Made by a program: the position numbers and the translations under genes. Below, piece after piece: positions 35,801-45,636 of a stretch of 64,000 nucleotides of DNA (position 1 is the stretch's first letter; every line of letters begins with the position of its first letter). This DNA comes from Flavobacterium sp. UBA7680. GTDB taxonomy: Bacteria > Bacteroidota > Bacteroidia > Flavobacteriales > Flavobacteriaceae. The notes under the pieces were generated by a model. The model was not told the DNA's origin, searched no databases, and was given only the letters and a program-made list of their open reading frames with translations. Where the stretch lies: contig NZ_DLHA01000018.1 of assembly GCF_002482975.1 (NCBI RefSeq), positions 72,711 to 136,710 on the forward strand, in the 5' to 3' direction.

Positions 35801-36292
35801 TTTATTAATTCTAAAAATTCAATGCTAGTGTCTGCAAAAGTAATTAATCCTGATTATGAAAAAGTTATCATAAAACTGGATGTAAAATTTTACCCGCAGT
35901 ACGATGAGAATTTTTATAAAAAACAGCTCAATGAAGACCTTATAAAATTTTTATCGCCTTGGGCATTTGACACCTCTAAGCAAATCATATTCGGGGTTGA
36001 ACTGCAGCGAAGCATTGTTATAGAATATATTGAAAATTTACATTACGTAGATTTTTTATCTACGCTTGAGATGGCGATCTATATCGATAAGAAAACAGAT
36101 AAGGAACATCCTAAGCCATTAGAAGATACAGAAAACAACAAGGACAATGTACGCTTTTTAGACTTTTTAACTACGCTGTCTCCATCAAGCCCAAAAAACA
36201 TTTTAGTCTCTGTTAAAAACCACATTATCAGTACCAACATAATAACTTGTACAATAACACCCCCAGAAGAACCTGAAAAATGTCAATACTAA
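32885..36292 (+). CDS. Large baseplate protein (Afp11-like, J-type)
   Basis: The 1,135-aa protein is a large wedge component. A baseplate J-like segment lies at about residues 880-1,080 (DESYYLRVSERLRHKNRAIT, WDYEHLILQEFPSVFRVKCL, KVTLVVIPDI). The N-terminal part, about 500 residues, is helical and the centre is beta-rich. In Afp/PVC its homologue forms the wedge with Afp12. Its 3' end overlaps the next gene by 13 bp. Confidence 0.9.
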   Translation: MSTNSQIDNVIFKRNGVNQEERFSDALEPGNLKLHDFTIEDWLLFAYNFAKQVNFFDTNNDKTPEGDWQEFFTYFGFSKNDHPDGIPKRTEKEYAVLKESITKTLSTSNINQDLTPHMTLFVCFLKLLELSQNKLNLITKKHLDFFYKDILQIEKLPAKADKVSIIFELAKKIAEEKIAVNTELDAGKDHDGKKLIYKTTEEFIANKANIAYLKSVYNDIDLGEIKYSEIANSLDGKGEPLKEDAPYWFPFGYTSHEKKYPKLDDAKLGFAIASELFNLKEGDRNIDITITFDGNLTFPNPFNVDDLLKNISILYSGKKGWIGNFKLRTDVAFKSGTQSSSIGGNTLRLIFQIPKDDPAIVNYDQKVLGEFFSTELPVIRFLINTQDVKGHTLFRTFVTKTITSITSKVEVKDVKSLLLESDTGLLNAAKPFFPFTTQPEKNSSFIINYPEIFSKKWTDADINIKWKNTPLSFETHYAAYKKSFLETISKQIFLDGIFIKDSVPKIMNANQPEDGIAKKINLKIKAPAETNDSIEAVAETNESLQINPDGAIVIENYFKATLSVLNKEVWDNQNTAVLLFVDTDKDQVFESNINVKGSYELGKSGPIRLTLNQSFLHSLFPKIYTLAIMNVATDPATPIPNEPYTPVVESISLNYSAEETTDFKASDYESNRIILFHEAPFGQREEHSYLKQQAINKEILETGTPTTNCLVPDYCDGGEFYVGLQDAEIQQQISLLFQILEGSENISVPTFTGKQKVEWYILCDNYWKNLDKEILANGIDNFLKSGIVKFSIPKQATNDNTLFPADTIWVKAKMHKDYDAVCKVIDVKTQVVTAQFFDNNNNLAHLDSTLPAKTISKLITRVPQIKSIEQPFNSFDGKPLESDESYYLRVSERLRHKNRAITLWDYEHLILQEFPSVFRVKCLNHTFISGTNTSFLSPGKVTLVVIPDIIDKNVFDIYEPRVSTATLNSIESFINSKNSMLVSAKVINPDYEKVIIKLDVKFYPQYDENFYKKQLNEDLIKFLSPWAFDTSKQIIFGVELQRSIVIEYIENLHYVDFLSTLEMAIYIDKKTDKEHPKPLEDTENNKDNVRFLDFLTTLSPSSPKNILVSVKNHIISTNIITCTITPPEEPEKCQY

Positions 36293-38982
36293 ACCAACAT
36301 ATCACCATTCCTAAAAAATCAGCAACTGAGGACGATTTGGATTTCTTTTATTTGAGAAAAAAAGGAATCGAATATATAGAGTCTTTTGGCAGTAAATTTT
36401 GGACTGATTTTAATGAGCATGATCCAGGAATTACGATGCTGGAGATGCTTTGCTACGCCATTTCTGATCTTGGGATGAGACTCAATCTCCCAATAGAAAA
36501 TATATTAGAATCTAATGACATTAATAAAGGCATTCCAAAACAGTTTTTTAAAGCCTCAGAAGTATTATCATCAAGTCCAGTCACACAAAATGATTATCGA
36601 AAACTATTTATAGACATAAAAGGAGTTAGAAACTGCTGGCTTGCAAAATATAAAAAAACAGTTTATGTGGACTGCAAAAAAGATAAACTTTCTTATGATA
36701 TTAAGGATTATGAAAACCTGCCAGATAATTTAAGAAAGTCTTTTGAGCTCAATGGTTTATATGATCTTTATGTAGATTTTGAAAGCTCAAAACCTTCAGA
36801 AATAGAGGCTGTTAAAGAAAAAATAAGAAAGCAGTATCATGCAAACAGAAACCTTTGTGAAGATCTTGTTGAGATAAAAAAAGTGGTAGACTACCCTATT
36901 AAAATATGTGCAGATATTGAAGTAGATACAGAAGCCGATGAAGAACTGGTTCATGCCAATGTCATGGACGCTCTGGAAAGTTACTTATCGACAACGGTCA
37001 ATTTTTATTCTCTAAAACAAATGATTGACAAAGGATATTCAACTTTGGAAATTTTTGACGGCCCAAGTTTAGAAAATGGTTTTATTGATACTAAAGAATT
37101 GCTTACAGCTGATTTGAGAAACGAAGTACGTCTCTCAGACATTATGAGAATAATAATGTCAGTGCCCGATGTACTTTTAATTAAAGATATTTCTTTAGGA
37201 AATTGCGGAGGCGATGATTTGGAAAACAAATGGCTTATCTGTCTTTCACCTTACCAAAAACCTGTTGTTTGTGCCAAAAGTGTTTTCAATTACAACAAAG
37301 GATTATTGCCGCTCAATATCAATCAGGCTCAGGTAAAAATTTATTTAGACGCCATAAAAGCCGAAAAAGATAAAGCTACAACAAACGCCAGTCAGGATAA
37401 AGAATTAGAAATACCAAATGGCGAATATCTTAACACCGATTTTTATACCACCATACAAAATGATTTTCCTGAAACCTATGGTATTGGTGAAGTAGGGCTT
37501 CCTTCCAGATCATCTGTTGAACGTAAATCTAAAGCAAAACAATTAAAAGGATATCTTTTATTTTTTGATCAAATATTAGGAAGTTATTTTAAACAATTAG
37601 GCCAGGTAAGCGAATTGCTTTCTGTAAGCGGTAATTTGTCCCGAACCCTTTTTACGCAAGTCGTTAAAGACATTGAAGGCGCTGATGACATTGTAAACGG
37701 ATATGAAAATTACAATGATGAAACTATCACAGCACTGCTTTTTGATCAGCAGGACAATAATATCGAACGAAGAAATAAAATTTTAGACCACCTTTTGTCC
37801 CGTTTTGCCGAAAATTTCTCGGAATACGTCTTTGTGAACAAAACCATTTATGGAAACACTACAGATCAAGTCGTATTGCGTGACAAAGAAAACTTTTTGA
37901 AAGATTATAAAGTCGTAAGCAAAGAGCGCGGCAATGCTTTTGATTATTACAAACAGCCCATTGCCAATTTATGGGATACCAATAATGTTTCAGGAGCCGA
38001 AAAAAGGATTTCAAGACTCATTGGTATTAAAGATTACAGTCGCAGAAACCTTTCGAATTCGTTTGTCGAAATGTACAATTTTATTGATACCGACAATCAA
38101 TCTGTTTATAGATGGCGTATTGTAGATACTAATAAGGAAATTGTACTTTCTTCAACAGCAGAATATTTCGATACTTCTGCAGCAAATAAAGAACTTTATT
38201 TTGCCGTATTGCAAATTATCCAGACTAGGGAATATAAAATAAAAGAGGCTTTTAAAAACGGAACAATAACAGATTTATCTATTGTTGACAATATTTTAAT
38301 TCAAAAATCAGATGCCGGAAAATATTCTTATGACATTATAAACCCCGCAATTAAAGACAAGAAAAATCCAAACCGCATTATTGCCCGCAGATTTGAATAC
38401 TATACTGATTTGAAGGATTTAGAAAAATCGATTCTGGACTTAATTCACTTCATGAAAGAGGATTTTACCGAAGAAGGAATGTTTTTGATAGAACACATGA
38501 TGCTTCGTCCAGATGTAAATCTAACAACCGTAAATCCAGATACGTTCATGCCTATCTGCGCCGATGAGTGCGATAATTGCGAACCAATAGATCCCTACTC
38601 CTACCGTGTAAGTGTAGTGCTGCCGGGATATACATTGCGATTTGCCAATACCGATTTTAGAAATTATATAGAAAAAATAATTAAGGAAGAATTACCAGCG
38701 CACGTTCTGGCAAAAATATGCTGGATTGGATATAGGGAAAAGGATGTGAAAGACCCTGCAGAAAACCAGCTTGTTCAATTTGAAAAAACATATAAAGACT
38801 ATTTGTTCGCCAAAACTGATTTGAATCAAGAACAGCCAGAACCCCAATTAACAAGTTTTATTAAAGCGTTAACTGTTCTGGACAATGTTTACCCAACAGG
38901 GCGACTGTTTGACTGCAGCGATGAAAACGAGCGATTATCAGATAAAATTATACTAGGAAAAACGAATTTAGGATCACTATAA
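36280..38982 (+). CDS. Large baseplate protein (Afp12-like)
   Basis: The 900-aa protein begins with the family's recognisable segment GIEYIESFGSKFWTDFNEHD, PGITMLEMLCYAISDLGMRL, which is the Afp12/gp7-like baseplate element. The C-terminus has cysteine-containing loops (CADECDNCEPIDP) and ends with a helical domain matching the mature wedge. It forms dimers with the preceding protein in known particles. Confidence 0.9.
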   Translation: MSILNQHITIPKKSATEDDLDFFYLRKKGIEYIESFGSKFWTDFNEHDPGITMLEMLCYAISDLGMRLNLPIENILESNDINKGIPKQFFKASEVLSSSPVTQNDYRKLFIDIKGVRNCWLAKYKKTVYVDCKKDKLSYDIKDYENLPDNLRKSFELNGLYDLYVDFESSKPSEIEAVKEKIRKQYHANRNLCEDLVEIKKVVDYPIKICADIEVDTEADEELVHANVMDALESYLSTTVNFYSLKQMIDKGYSTLEIFDGPSLENGFIDTKELLTADLRNEVRLSDIMRIIMSVPDVLLIKDISLGNCGGDDLENKWLICLSPYQKPVVCAKSVFNYNKGLLPLNINQAQVKIYLDAIKAEKDKATTNASQDKELEIPNGEYLNTDFYTTIQNDFPETYGIGEVGLPSRSSVERKSKAKQLKGYLLFFDQILGSYFKQLGQVSELLSVSGNLSRTLFTQVVKDIEGADDIVNGYENYNDETITALLFDQQDNNIERRNKILDHLLSRFAENFSEYVFVNKTIYGNTTDQVVLRDKENFLKDYKVVSKERGNAFDYYKQPIANLWDTNNVSGAEKRISRLIGIKDYSRRNLSNSFVEMYNFIDTDNQSVYRWRIVDTNKEIVLSSTAEYFDTSAANKELYFAVLQIIQTREYKIKEAFKNGTITDLSIVDNILIQKSDAGKYSYDIINPAIKDKKNPNRIIARRFEYYTDLKDLEKSILDLIHFMKEDFTEEGMFLIEHMMLRPDVNLTTVNPDTFMPICADECDNCEPIDPYSYRVSVVLPGYTLRFANTDFRNYIEKIIKEELPAHVLAKICWIGYREKDVKDPAENQLVQFEKTYKDYLFAKTDLNQEQPEPQLTSFIKALTVLDNVYPTGRLFDCSDENERLSDKIILGKTNLGSL

Positions 38983-38993
38983 AAACTATTCCC

Positions 38994-41900
38994 ATGTCAG
39001 CAAAACTTTCAACAATAACAACACAATACCGAAGATTCACAAAGAATCAGGTACTTACAGAAGGAAACCTTAATGAGGTAGTAGATTTTTTTGACGATCA
39101 GGATCGTTTATCCCGCATTTACCTGAGTGGCGTTGGTATAGTTTGCGGATTTTATCCAACTTATAACGCGGATCAAAAAACCATTTCGATAACGCAGGGA
39201 ACTGGTGTGACTACTGATGGTGATCTTTTTAAATTATATCAGGCAGACGCATTAGGAAACAAAAAAATTGATTTTGATTCCAAAACCTATACGCACTGCA
39301 AAATTTATGATAATACAAAAGCCGCTTATAAACCATATTTTTATGATGGATCAAGCAAGCAATGGCCTCTTTTTGAGCTCTTGACAGAAGAGCAGCAAAA
39401 AAAAGAAAAAGACCCTTATTTTTCTTTAGCAGAATTTGCTGCGAATACAAAATTTGAGTTTGAAAAGGCCGTAATTCTTTTATATCTAGAGTCGTATGAA
39501 AAAGAATCTGACCTTTGCGTAAGTCTTTCGTGTGACAATCAAGGATTAGAAATTGTGGGCAATTATAAAGTTTTAATTGTCAGCCAAGACGTTGCCACAA
39601 AAATAATGGATTTTGACAGCATGATTGGCAAAATCAATTATTCTAATTTATACTATAATTTACCAGACCTAAAATCAAACAGAATTGTACTAAAAAAAGA
39701 AGATTTTGTCCATCTTGATGCTATAAAACAAACTTTTACCAAAGGAATTTTTAAAAACGATGTTGTTAAGAATTTGCAGGAAGGCTACAATAAGCTGCTG
39801 AAAGGCTTAAATATGCCAATAATTTCAGATGCTATTCAAAAAAAGATAGCCGAACTATTTAATTTTGAAGGAAACTCCGTGCTTCCTCAGGATTTTCAAT
39901 ACTTATATGATCTGCTTAACGATCTTGTAGATACTTATAACGAAACCAAAGCACTGCTGCTTACTATAGATGATAGTTATTGTTCTCCAGATATTAATGC
40001 TTTTCCAAAACACTTAATGCTGGGTGAATTAATAAAAACAGAACCTTGTTTTGAATTCCGCCATGCTTTTTATAAATCGCCTTTGCTTACAGGAGAAAGT
40101 CTGAGCACTTGTCCTGACTGTCTTGCAGATGATGAGGTTCCTAGTAAAGATTCAGAAAAAAAGAAAAAAGAAGAAAAAGAGGAAAAAGCAGATGAAATAA
40201 ATATATGCTACGGCGAAGACACAGCAAAACAAAGAATATACAGTCTTATTTTGCGAAGTGCACAATTATTAGAAAACTACAATCCTTTATATGAGGACAT
40301 AAAAATTACACCCTCTTTACAATTGGGTAAATTGGGCAAAAAAGCCATTCCGTTTTACAATAATGTAAACGATTCGCTTATTAATGCCTGGGATTTTGAT
40401 AAAACCATTTTAGGATTGCAAAAAAACAATGTTAGTTATCATGATGATTTATTGAATACTAAAAAACCGCTCGAAATTCATCTTGATAGTGATTTTTATA
40501 GAATTGAAGGACATCAAGGTCGCAATTACAAAGAAGCACTAAAAGATATTCAACAAATTAGATTAGAAAACGGACTTGGATTTAATATAATGATCCTCGC
40601 AGTAAATGCTAATGAACTGGATAAAACGATCCAGAAGTTCACTGAATATTACCTCAACAAAAATCATGGTTATGAGCATAAAGCAGGCGTAGCTCCCGGA
40701 GGTACATTTATAATGATATATCTGGAAGAAAAAATACCTTATTATAATAAAAGCCGCAGACTATCTTTAACCGGTGATTTTGAAAAATTTGCCGAAGGCA
40801 TCCCAATTTTAAATCCGGTTGTTGCTGATTTTTCGCTGCCGTATTTATGTTGTGACGAAAACAATATTGGACTTACTTTACCTGTAGATAAAATTTGTTT
40901 TGACAGCAAAACACCTCCTCTGCCTTTTAAAGTATCCCCAACTGGAGGTTATGTAAAAGCTAATGTTCGACCTGATCAAAATGGAGGGGTAACAGTAAAT
41001 GAATATGGATTAGTTGTTTTTGATCCAAATTTAGTCAGTAAAGAATTAATAGGCCAAACCATAACATTTACAGTTAATAATTTTGATACTAAATGTGCCA
41101 TAACAATTTTTGAAAAACCAAAATTCGATTTTGTTGCTGTTCCTTTAAAACCTTCAGGAGTTAACGAAACCATAGTTACTTTTACCGTAACCGGAGAAAA
41201 TATTGAAGGCAATAAATATATCTGGGATTTTGGGGATAAAACCACTCTTGTTGCAGATGATAAAACAGAAATAAAACACACCTACAAGTATAATAGTGAA
41301 TCGCAAAAAAAATTCACATTTTATGTTACTCTTAATGCAGATAATGGTAACTGCGGATTTCAAGTTAGTCATCCTGTGAGTTTTGAAATCGAAGACCCAA
41401 AAGTACTGGTAGATGGAAAATTGGTAAACAAAATATCTTTTTGCAGAAACGATAAACCGGTGATCCTTACCCTTGAACCAAATATAAAAGGAGCCGTTAT
41501 TTCTGGAGAAGGAATTGTAACAACAAGAGGAGGAGTTCAGTTTAATCCGGCTGGTGTTCCTTCGGGTGTAACAAGCGTAACGATTTTGATCGACGGCAAA
41601 CCATCTAATCTTGTAATTTCACTTTTAGATCTGGCTACTGCAAGTTTTGCTTTTGTTATCGATCCATTGGGAAATCTAACCTTAACCAACAACTCTGTAA
41701 ATGCCGCAACTTACACTTGGCAAATTGATAAGGAAATAATAAGTACGGATAAAAAAGATCCAATAATAAAGCAAGTTTCTTCATTTAATGCACCTTCTAT
41801 TTTCGTTGCATTGACTGCCGAAGGCAAATGTGGCTCAGTAACCGATGGTCCAAAATTAATTGAGTTTAAAAAAGTGCCTGAAGTAAATATATGTCTTGAC

Positions 41901-42449
41901 AATGCCGATTTATTTGTGAAAGAGGCAATTGAAACGACTACCAATTTAAGAGAAACTTCCGATATAAATAAATTCAATAAGGAAACGGTTAACTTCATTT
42001 CTGATACTGAAAGCAGATTTCTTGATGTTCAAAAAGATCTTCCGAGTTACATCAACGGTAAGTCAAATGCTAAAATATCCGGATTGTTCACACAGGAATA
42101 TTTCAATTCTATATCTACGGTTGTTGCTGCTGCCATTAGACTTCAAAATTTAAATCAGATTGCTGCGGTACAAACACTTATAAAATTAAATACTTCATTG
42201 TATTACACTATTTTAAGATGTCAGGATCCGGAAACGCTTAAGGCTTCTGAAAAACAAATTTTCCCGGCAGGATTACTTTTTAATAATTTATTTAAAAGTT
42301 TCGTAGAAATAAAATTCAATGCAGATAAAGACGGATCATTGAAAGACTTTTTAGCAAGCATGCTAAAAGTATTCCCAAAAGTCGATTTTATACTGTCTAA
42401 TTTAAATATACAAATAGGAGACATTACATCTGATGGTAAATTCAAATAA
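38994..42449 (+). CDS. Large PKD-domain eCIS structural protein (candidate fibre or cage)
   Basis: The 1,151-aa protein begins with a segment typical of baseplate-attached proteins (ITTQYRRFTKNQVLTEGNLN, then YLSGVGIVCGFYPTYN). A PKD-like beta-sandwich lies at about residues 705-800 (YIWDFGDKTTL, FTFYVTLNADNGNC), followed by a second Ig-like region and a helical C-terminus. A charged linker with CPDC lies near residue 380. No adenovirus-like fibre knob (as in Afp13) is seen, so this is the best candidate for the receptor-binding or surface component. Its end overlaps the tape-measure start by 17 bp. The role is inferred from position and domain type. Confidence 0.75.
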   Translation: MSAKLSTITTQYRRFTKNQVLTEGNLNEVVDFFDDQDRLSRIYLSGVGIVCGFYPTYNADQKTISITQGTGVTTDGDLFKLYQADALGNKKIDFDSKTYTHCKIYDNTKAAYKPYFYDGSSKQWPLFELLTEEQQKKEKDPYFSLAEFAANTKFEFEKAVILLYLESYEKESDLCVSLSCDNQGLEIVGNYKVLIVSQDVATKIMDFDSMIGKINYSNLYYNLPDLKSNRIVLKKEDFVHLDAIKQTFTKGIFKNDVVKNLQEGYNKLLKGLNMPIISDAIQKKIAELFNFEGNSVLPQDFQYLYDLLNDLVDTYNETKALLLTIDDSYCSPDINAFPKHLMLGELIKTEPCFEFRHAFYKSPLLTGESLSTCPDCLADDEVPSKDSEKKKKEEKEEKADEINICYGEDTAKQRIYSLILRSAQLLENYNPLYEDIKITPSLQLGKLGKKAIPFYNNVNDSLINAWDFDKTILGLQKNNVSYHDDLLNTKKPLEIHLDSDFYRIEGHQGRNYKEALKDIQQIRLENGLGFNIMILAVNANELDKTIQKFTEYYLNKNHGYEHKAGVAPGGTFIMIYLEEKIPYYNKSRRLSLTGDFEKFAEGIPILNPVVADFSLPYLCCDENNIGLTLPVDKICFDSKTPPLPFKVSPTGGYVKANVRPDQNGGVTVNEYGLVVFDPNLVSKELIGQTITFTVNNFDTKCAITIFEKPKFDFVAVPLKPSGVNETIVTFTVTGENIEGNKYIWDFGDKTTLVADDKTEIKHTYKYNSESQKKFTFYVTLNADNGNCGFQVSHPVSFEIEDPKVLVDGKLVNKISFCRNDKPVILTLEPNIKGAVISGEGIVTTRGGVQFNPAGVPSGVTSVTILIDGKPSNLVISLLDLATASFAFVIDPLGNLTLTNNSVNAATYTWQIDKEIISTDKKDPIIKQVSSFNAPSIFVALTAEGKCGSVTDGPKLIEFKKVPEVNICLDNADLFVKEAIETTTNLRETSDINKFNKETVNFISDTESRFLDVQKDLPSYINGKSNAKISGLFTQEYFNSISTVVAAAIRLQNLNQIAAVQTLIKLNTSLYYTILRCQDPETLKASEKQIFPAGLLFNNLFKSFVEIKFNADKDGSLKDFLASMLKVFPKVDFILSNLNIQIGDITSDGKFK

Positions 42450-44202
42450 ACATATAATCAATAAAGTTTTCCTTGAGATAAATACCAATTCTAAAGAAAA
42501 GGGATATTATCTCAAGGACAATATTGATGCGTTTTTACAAAAGGAAATATTCTCGTTTTTAGAAAATTATTTTAATGTATTAGATTCGAAAAATCCTTCA
42601 CACAGTATACAATTAGACAAACTCAACCTTGATATTTCCATCAATCAAAATTTGGATTTTGAAGATTTTAAAGGGCAAATCCTAAACAAAATCACAAAAC
42701 AAGTTGAAGAAGTTTTTGAAAAAAAAGATGCAAATATAGAAGGCTATAAACTCATCAAACCACAAGAAAAAGAAATAGAAAGCTTTTTTCATTTCTTGGA
42801 AACTGGCACAAATGTCTGGTGGACAACTTTAAATCCTGATTTTAAAATAGTAGATGACACCACATTTGATGAAATCCTAAATGATGAAACCTTTTCTTTT
42901 AAGTGGACAAATGCAGTACAAAAACCTATTGTAAGAACAAGGTTTATCAAACAATTTAGTGACAGCCAAATTGTAACCATTATTAAAAAAGGAATATTGC
43001 TTAAAAAAAACAGCGCTAATAACAGTTCCAAAATAATCAGGATTGAGGAAATAAAAAAACACATTGAAACCCGTAATGCAAAAAATAAATTGATCCCGAA
43101 TCAAAGGTTTTTAATGTGGGAAATAGTTGTTTTAAGCCTTTTGGAAACAAAAAATACAATTGTAAAACAAAAGCTTTCCAGATTGATTTGCAGTGTATTT
43201 GAATTTCATAAAAAAAGCAACTTTTTAGAACACAAAGCACTTTTTCTAAAAGAAATTGAAAATCAGATACAGAGCCAAAACGAACTGGAATTACTGGCCA
43301 ATCTTGATGCTGTTGTTTTGATTATCGAAAAAAAATTAGACAATATTATTTTAAAAGAAAAAGAAACAGGAAAAGAAACTTTCCTCAAAAACCAAGCTTC
43401 AATAAAAACGGAGAAAGAGATAGAAAAAGAGATAGAAAAAGAGATAGAAAAGAAGACAGAAATAGAAACTGAAACAAAAATAGAATCAGAAAAAATTCAG
43501 GAAAATAATGAAAAGTCATCGCCTGATTCGGATTTGATTTTGTCAAAAAACAAAGAGGCAAATGTTCAAAGCGACGATAAAAATATCGAAGCCTTATCCA
43601 ATAATTCAAAAGAAAAAACTCCGGATAATCACGAAGAAGTAATTGATAAAAAAGAGCTTTCTTTTGAAAAAAAAGAAAAAGAACAAGAAATATTAGCTAC
43701 AGATATTAGCGAATTATATCTTGACAATGCAGGTTTAGTCATGATTCATCCCTTTTTGAAATCTCTTTTTGACAATTGCAAACTGCTCAATAAAGACAAT
43801 ACTATAAATAATCCCGAAGTTGCCACGCACCTTTTGCATTACATCGCCACAGGAAAAGAACAGGATTATGAAAACGCTATGGCTTTCGAAAAATTCTTAT
43901 GCAATATTCCAATAGCCCAACCTATTGAAAGAAACATTGTACTCTCTGAAGAAATGAAAAAAGAAGTAGAAGCAATGCTGCAAGCGGTTTTAAGCAATTG
44001 GGATATAATGAAAACATCATCGGCAGAATTGCTGCAAAACGAATTTTTGCAACGCCCCGGAAAACTGAACATTAATGGAGACGACAGTCCTGTAATAATT
44101 ATAGAACGAAAAACACAAGATATTTTATTAGACAAATTAAGCTGGAATTTGAGCATTATAAAATTGGCCTGGAAAAAACGAATCATATATGTTAACTGGT
44201 AA
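42433..44202 (+). CDS. Contractile injection system tape measure protein (Afp14-like)
   Basis: The 589-aa protein has the family's N-terminal segment (HIINKVFLEINTNSKEKGYY, SIQLDKLNLDIS) and C-terminal segment (GLVMIHPFLKSLFDNCKLLN, VATHLLHYIATGKEQDYENA, LLDKLSWNLSIIKLAWKK). Between them at about 325-425 lies a low-complexity Lys/Glu-rich stretch. Its DNA contains 12-bp units GAGATAGAAAAA three times in tandem at 43417-43452. Such proteins set the tube length. The repeats could allow length variation by slippage. Confidence 0.93.
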   Translation: MVNSNKHIINKVFLEINTNSKEKGYYLKDNIDAFLQKEIFSFLENYFNVLDSKNPSHSIQLDKLNLDISINQNLDFEDFKGQILNKITKQVEEVFEKKDANIEGYKLIKPQEKEIESFFHFLETGTNVWWTTLNPDFKIVDDTTFDEILNDETFSFKWTNAVQKPIVRTRFIKQFSDSQIVTIIKKGILLKKNSANNSSKIIRIEEIKKHIETRNAKNKLIPNQRFLMWEIVVLSLLETKNTIVKQKLSRLICSVFEFHKKSNFLEHKALFLKEIENQIQSQNELELLANLDAVVLIIEKKLDNIILKEKETGKETFLKNQASIKTEKEIEKEIEKEIEKKTEIETETKIESEKIQENNEKSSPDSDLILSKNKEANVQSDDKNIEALSNNSKEKTPDNHEEVIDKKELSFEKKEKEQEILATDISELYLDNAGLVMIHPFLKSLFDNCKLLNKDNTINNPEVATHLLHYIATGKEQDYENAMAFEKFLCNIPIAQPIERNIVLSEEMKKEVEAMLQAVLSNWDIMKTSSAELLQNEFLQRPGKLNINGDDSPVIIIERKTQDILLDKLSWNLSIIKLAWKKRIIYVNW

Positions 44203-44213
44203 AAATTAAAAGT

Positions 44214-44792
44214 ATGAATATTGAGAATACCTCTTTTTTAGAATACGATAAAAAAAATATTTTTATTGAACAGCAAAAAGCGTTAGGATTTGTATTCGAT
44301 AATCTTGATTTGTCGAAAATAGCCTTTTGTGGAGGAATCGCAGATTATTTGAACCTTCGTCAGTACTATCAAATGCGCGTAAATGATTTGGATATAATGT
44401 ATGAAAACGAAGAAGATTTAAACCCAATTAAGCATAAAATTGACATAAAGAGATACACCTCTAAATTTTACAGAACCAAAAACGGAGAAACACTGGTTTA
44501 TAAATTCAAAATTTATGACAAGGAAATAAATGTAGATAATTTCCCAAATGATTTTTCGAAATTAAGCCTTACGCAATCACCTCTTTTGGGCAAAATGGTA
44601 TGGCACTCCTCATTTAATGAAATGAAAAAATTTCATAACCATGAGATACATCTAAAAACCTCTAAAATAGCAGGAATAAATTACGAATGGAGACGATTAT
44701 ATAAACACAGCCGAAAAGCTTCTCTGTACAACAATGTAACTTTTCTGGAAGAGAAAAACTTAATTCATACTATTAAAAAAAATATTTTATGA
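44214..44792 (+). CDS. Nucleotidyltransferase-fold-like protein, 192 aa
   Basis: The segment FCGGIADYLNLRQYYQMRVN followed by DLDIMYE (about residues 38-65) resembles the core of nucleotidyltransferases: a GG helix start, then a strand with D-x-D (NDLDI) that binds metal and nucleotide. Later segments (GETLVYKFKIYDKEINVDNF) supply a further acidic strand. The rest has no recognised domain. It overlaps the next gene by 4 bp (ATGA), so the two are probably translationally coupled. It could modify a particle protein or be cargo; neither is shown by sequence. This is not a standard eCIS gene. Confidence 0.55.
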   Translation: MNIENTSFLEYDKKNIFIEQQKALGFVFDNLDLSKIAFCGGIADYLNLRQYYQMRVNDLDIMYENEEDLNPIKHKIDIKRYTSKFYRTKNGETLVYKFKIYDKEINVDNFPNDFSKLSLTQSPLLGKMVWHSSFNEMKKFHNHEIHLKTSKIAGINYEWRRLYKHSRKASLYNNVTFLEEKNLIHTIKKNIL

Positions 44793-45616
44793 AGGAAGAG
44801 CCTAGAATAATTTACAGTTTAGATGCATTTCCTGTTAGTAATAATCGATGGAATCAAGGGAATAAATTTAAAGAAACGATTTATTCGACTGCATTAAGTA
44901 TACTATACAGCCATTTATGGTATCAGGATATCGAACTTTATGCTGATGACACAGCGTATAAGTTTCTTTATATGCTTCCCTGCAGAGTTACTAAAATTAA
45001 CAGCAATAAAGACAAAGTTATTTGGATGAAATCGAAAATTGATGTGATGGAAAAACAAACCAAACCTTTTGTGCATCTTGACAATGATGTCTTCATAAAG
45101 AAAAAAATAAATTTTGATTTTGATAAGGTAATTGTTGAACAAAACGATTACGAATTATACGGCATGTACCAATACCGTGTAGATTTTTTTAATAAATATA
45201 CCCAAAATTTAGACCATTGGAAACCAGATTTAGGATATGCATTTAACTGTGGTGTATTAGGTTTTAGAGACTTGGAACTTCGGGACCAGTTTTTAAAAGT
45301 TTTTTATGATTTAGAAGAAATTTTCATAAAAAATCATAATCCAAAAATAGCAAAAATAGAACCCTGCATTGTTTTAGAACAATATAATCTTGCGTCATTA
45401 TTAGCTCATCATAATATTAAACCAACATTATTGCTGTGGAAAAAAACCTTGTTCGAAAATTTCCAGCTGGCAGATAAAATGGGTTATTCACACATTGTAG
45501 GTCAAAAAAAATACAGGAATGACATTGTTCAGGAAATAGAAAACAGGCTTTCTAAACTGTTTCCGTATTGGTATAAAGAAGTAAAAAGTGCATTAGAGAA
45601 AGAAGGTATTTTTTAA
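44789..45616 (+). CDS. Glycosyltransferase-like protein, DxD motif (copy 1)
   Basis: The 275-aa protein begins with an IIYSLDAFP strand and has a DxD-type motif, HLDNDVFIKKK with D98-N99-D100, preceded by MKSKIDVMEKQTKPF, as in GT-A fold enzymes that bind nucleotide sugars through a metal. A second block (LGYAFNCGVLGFRDLELRDQ) matches the usual acceptor-side region. It aligns residue by residue with the next gene through residue 100, so they are a tandem duplication. I believe it belongs to a little-studied family (DUF6734-like); substrate and target are unknown. It is coupled to the nucleotidyltransferase-like gene. Confidence 0.6.
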   Translation: MKEEPRIIYSLDAFPVSNNRWNQGNKFKETIYSTALSILYSHLWYQDIELYADDTAYKFLYMLPCRVTKINSNKDKVIWMKSKIDVMEKQTKPFVHLDNDVFIKKKINFDFDKVIVEQNDYELYGMYQYRVDFFNKYTQNLDHWKPDLGYAFNCGVLGFRDLELRDQFLKVFYDLEEIFIKNHNPKIAKIEPCIVLEQYNLASLLAHHNIKPTLLLWKKTLFENFQLADKMGYSHIVGQKKYRNDIVQEIENRLSKLFPYWYKEVKSALEKEGIF

Positions 45617-45636
45617 AAAACTATAAATAGCTGTAT

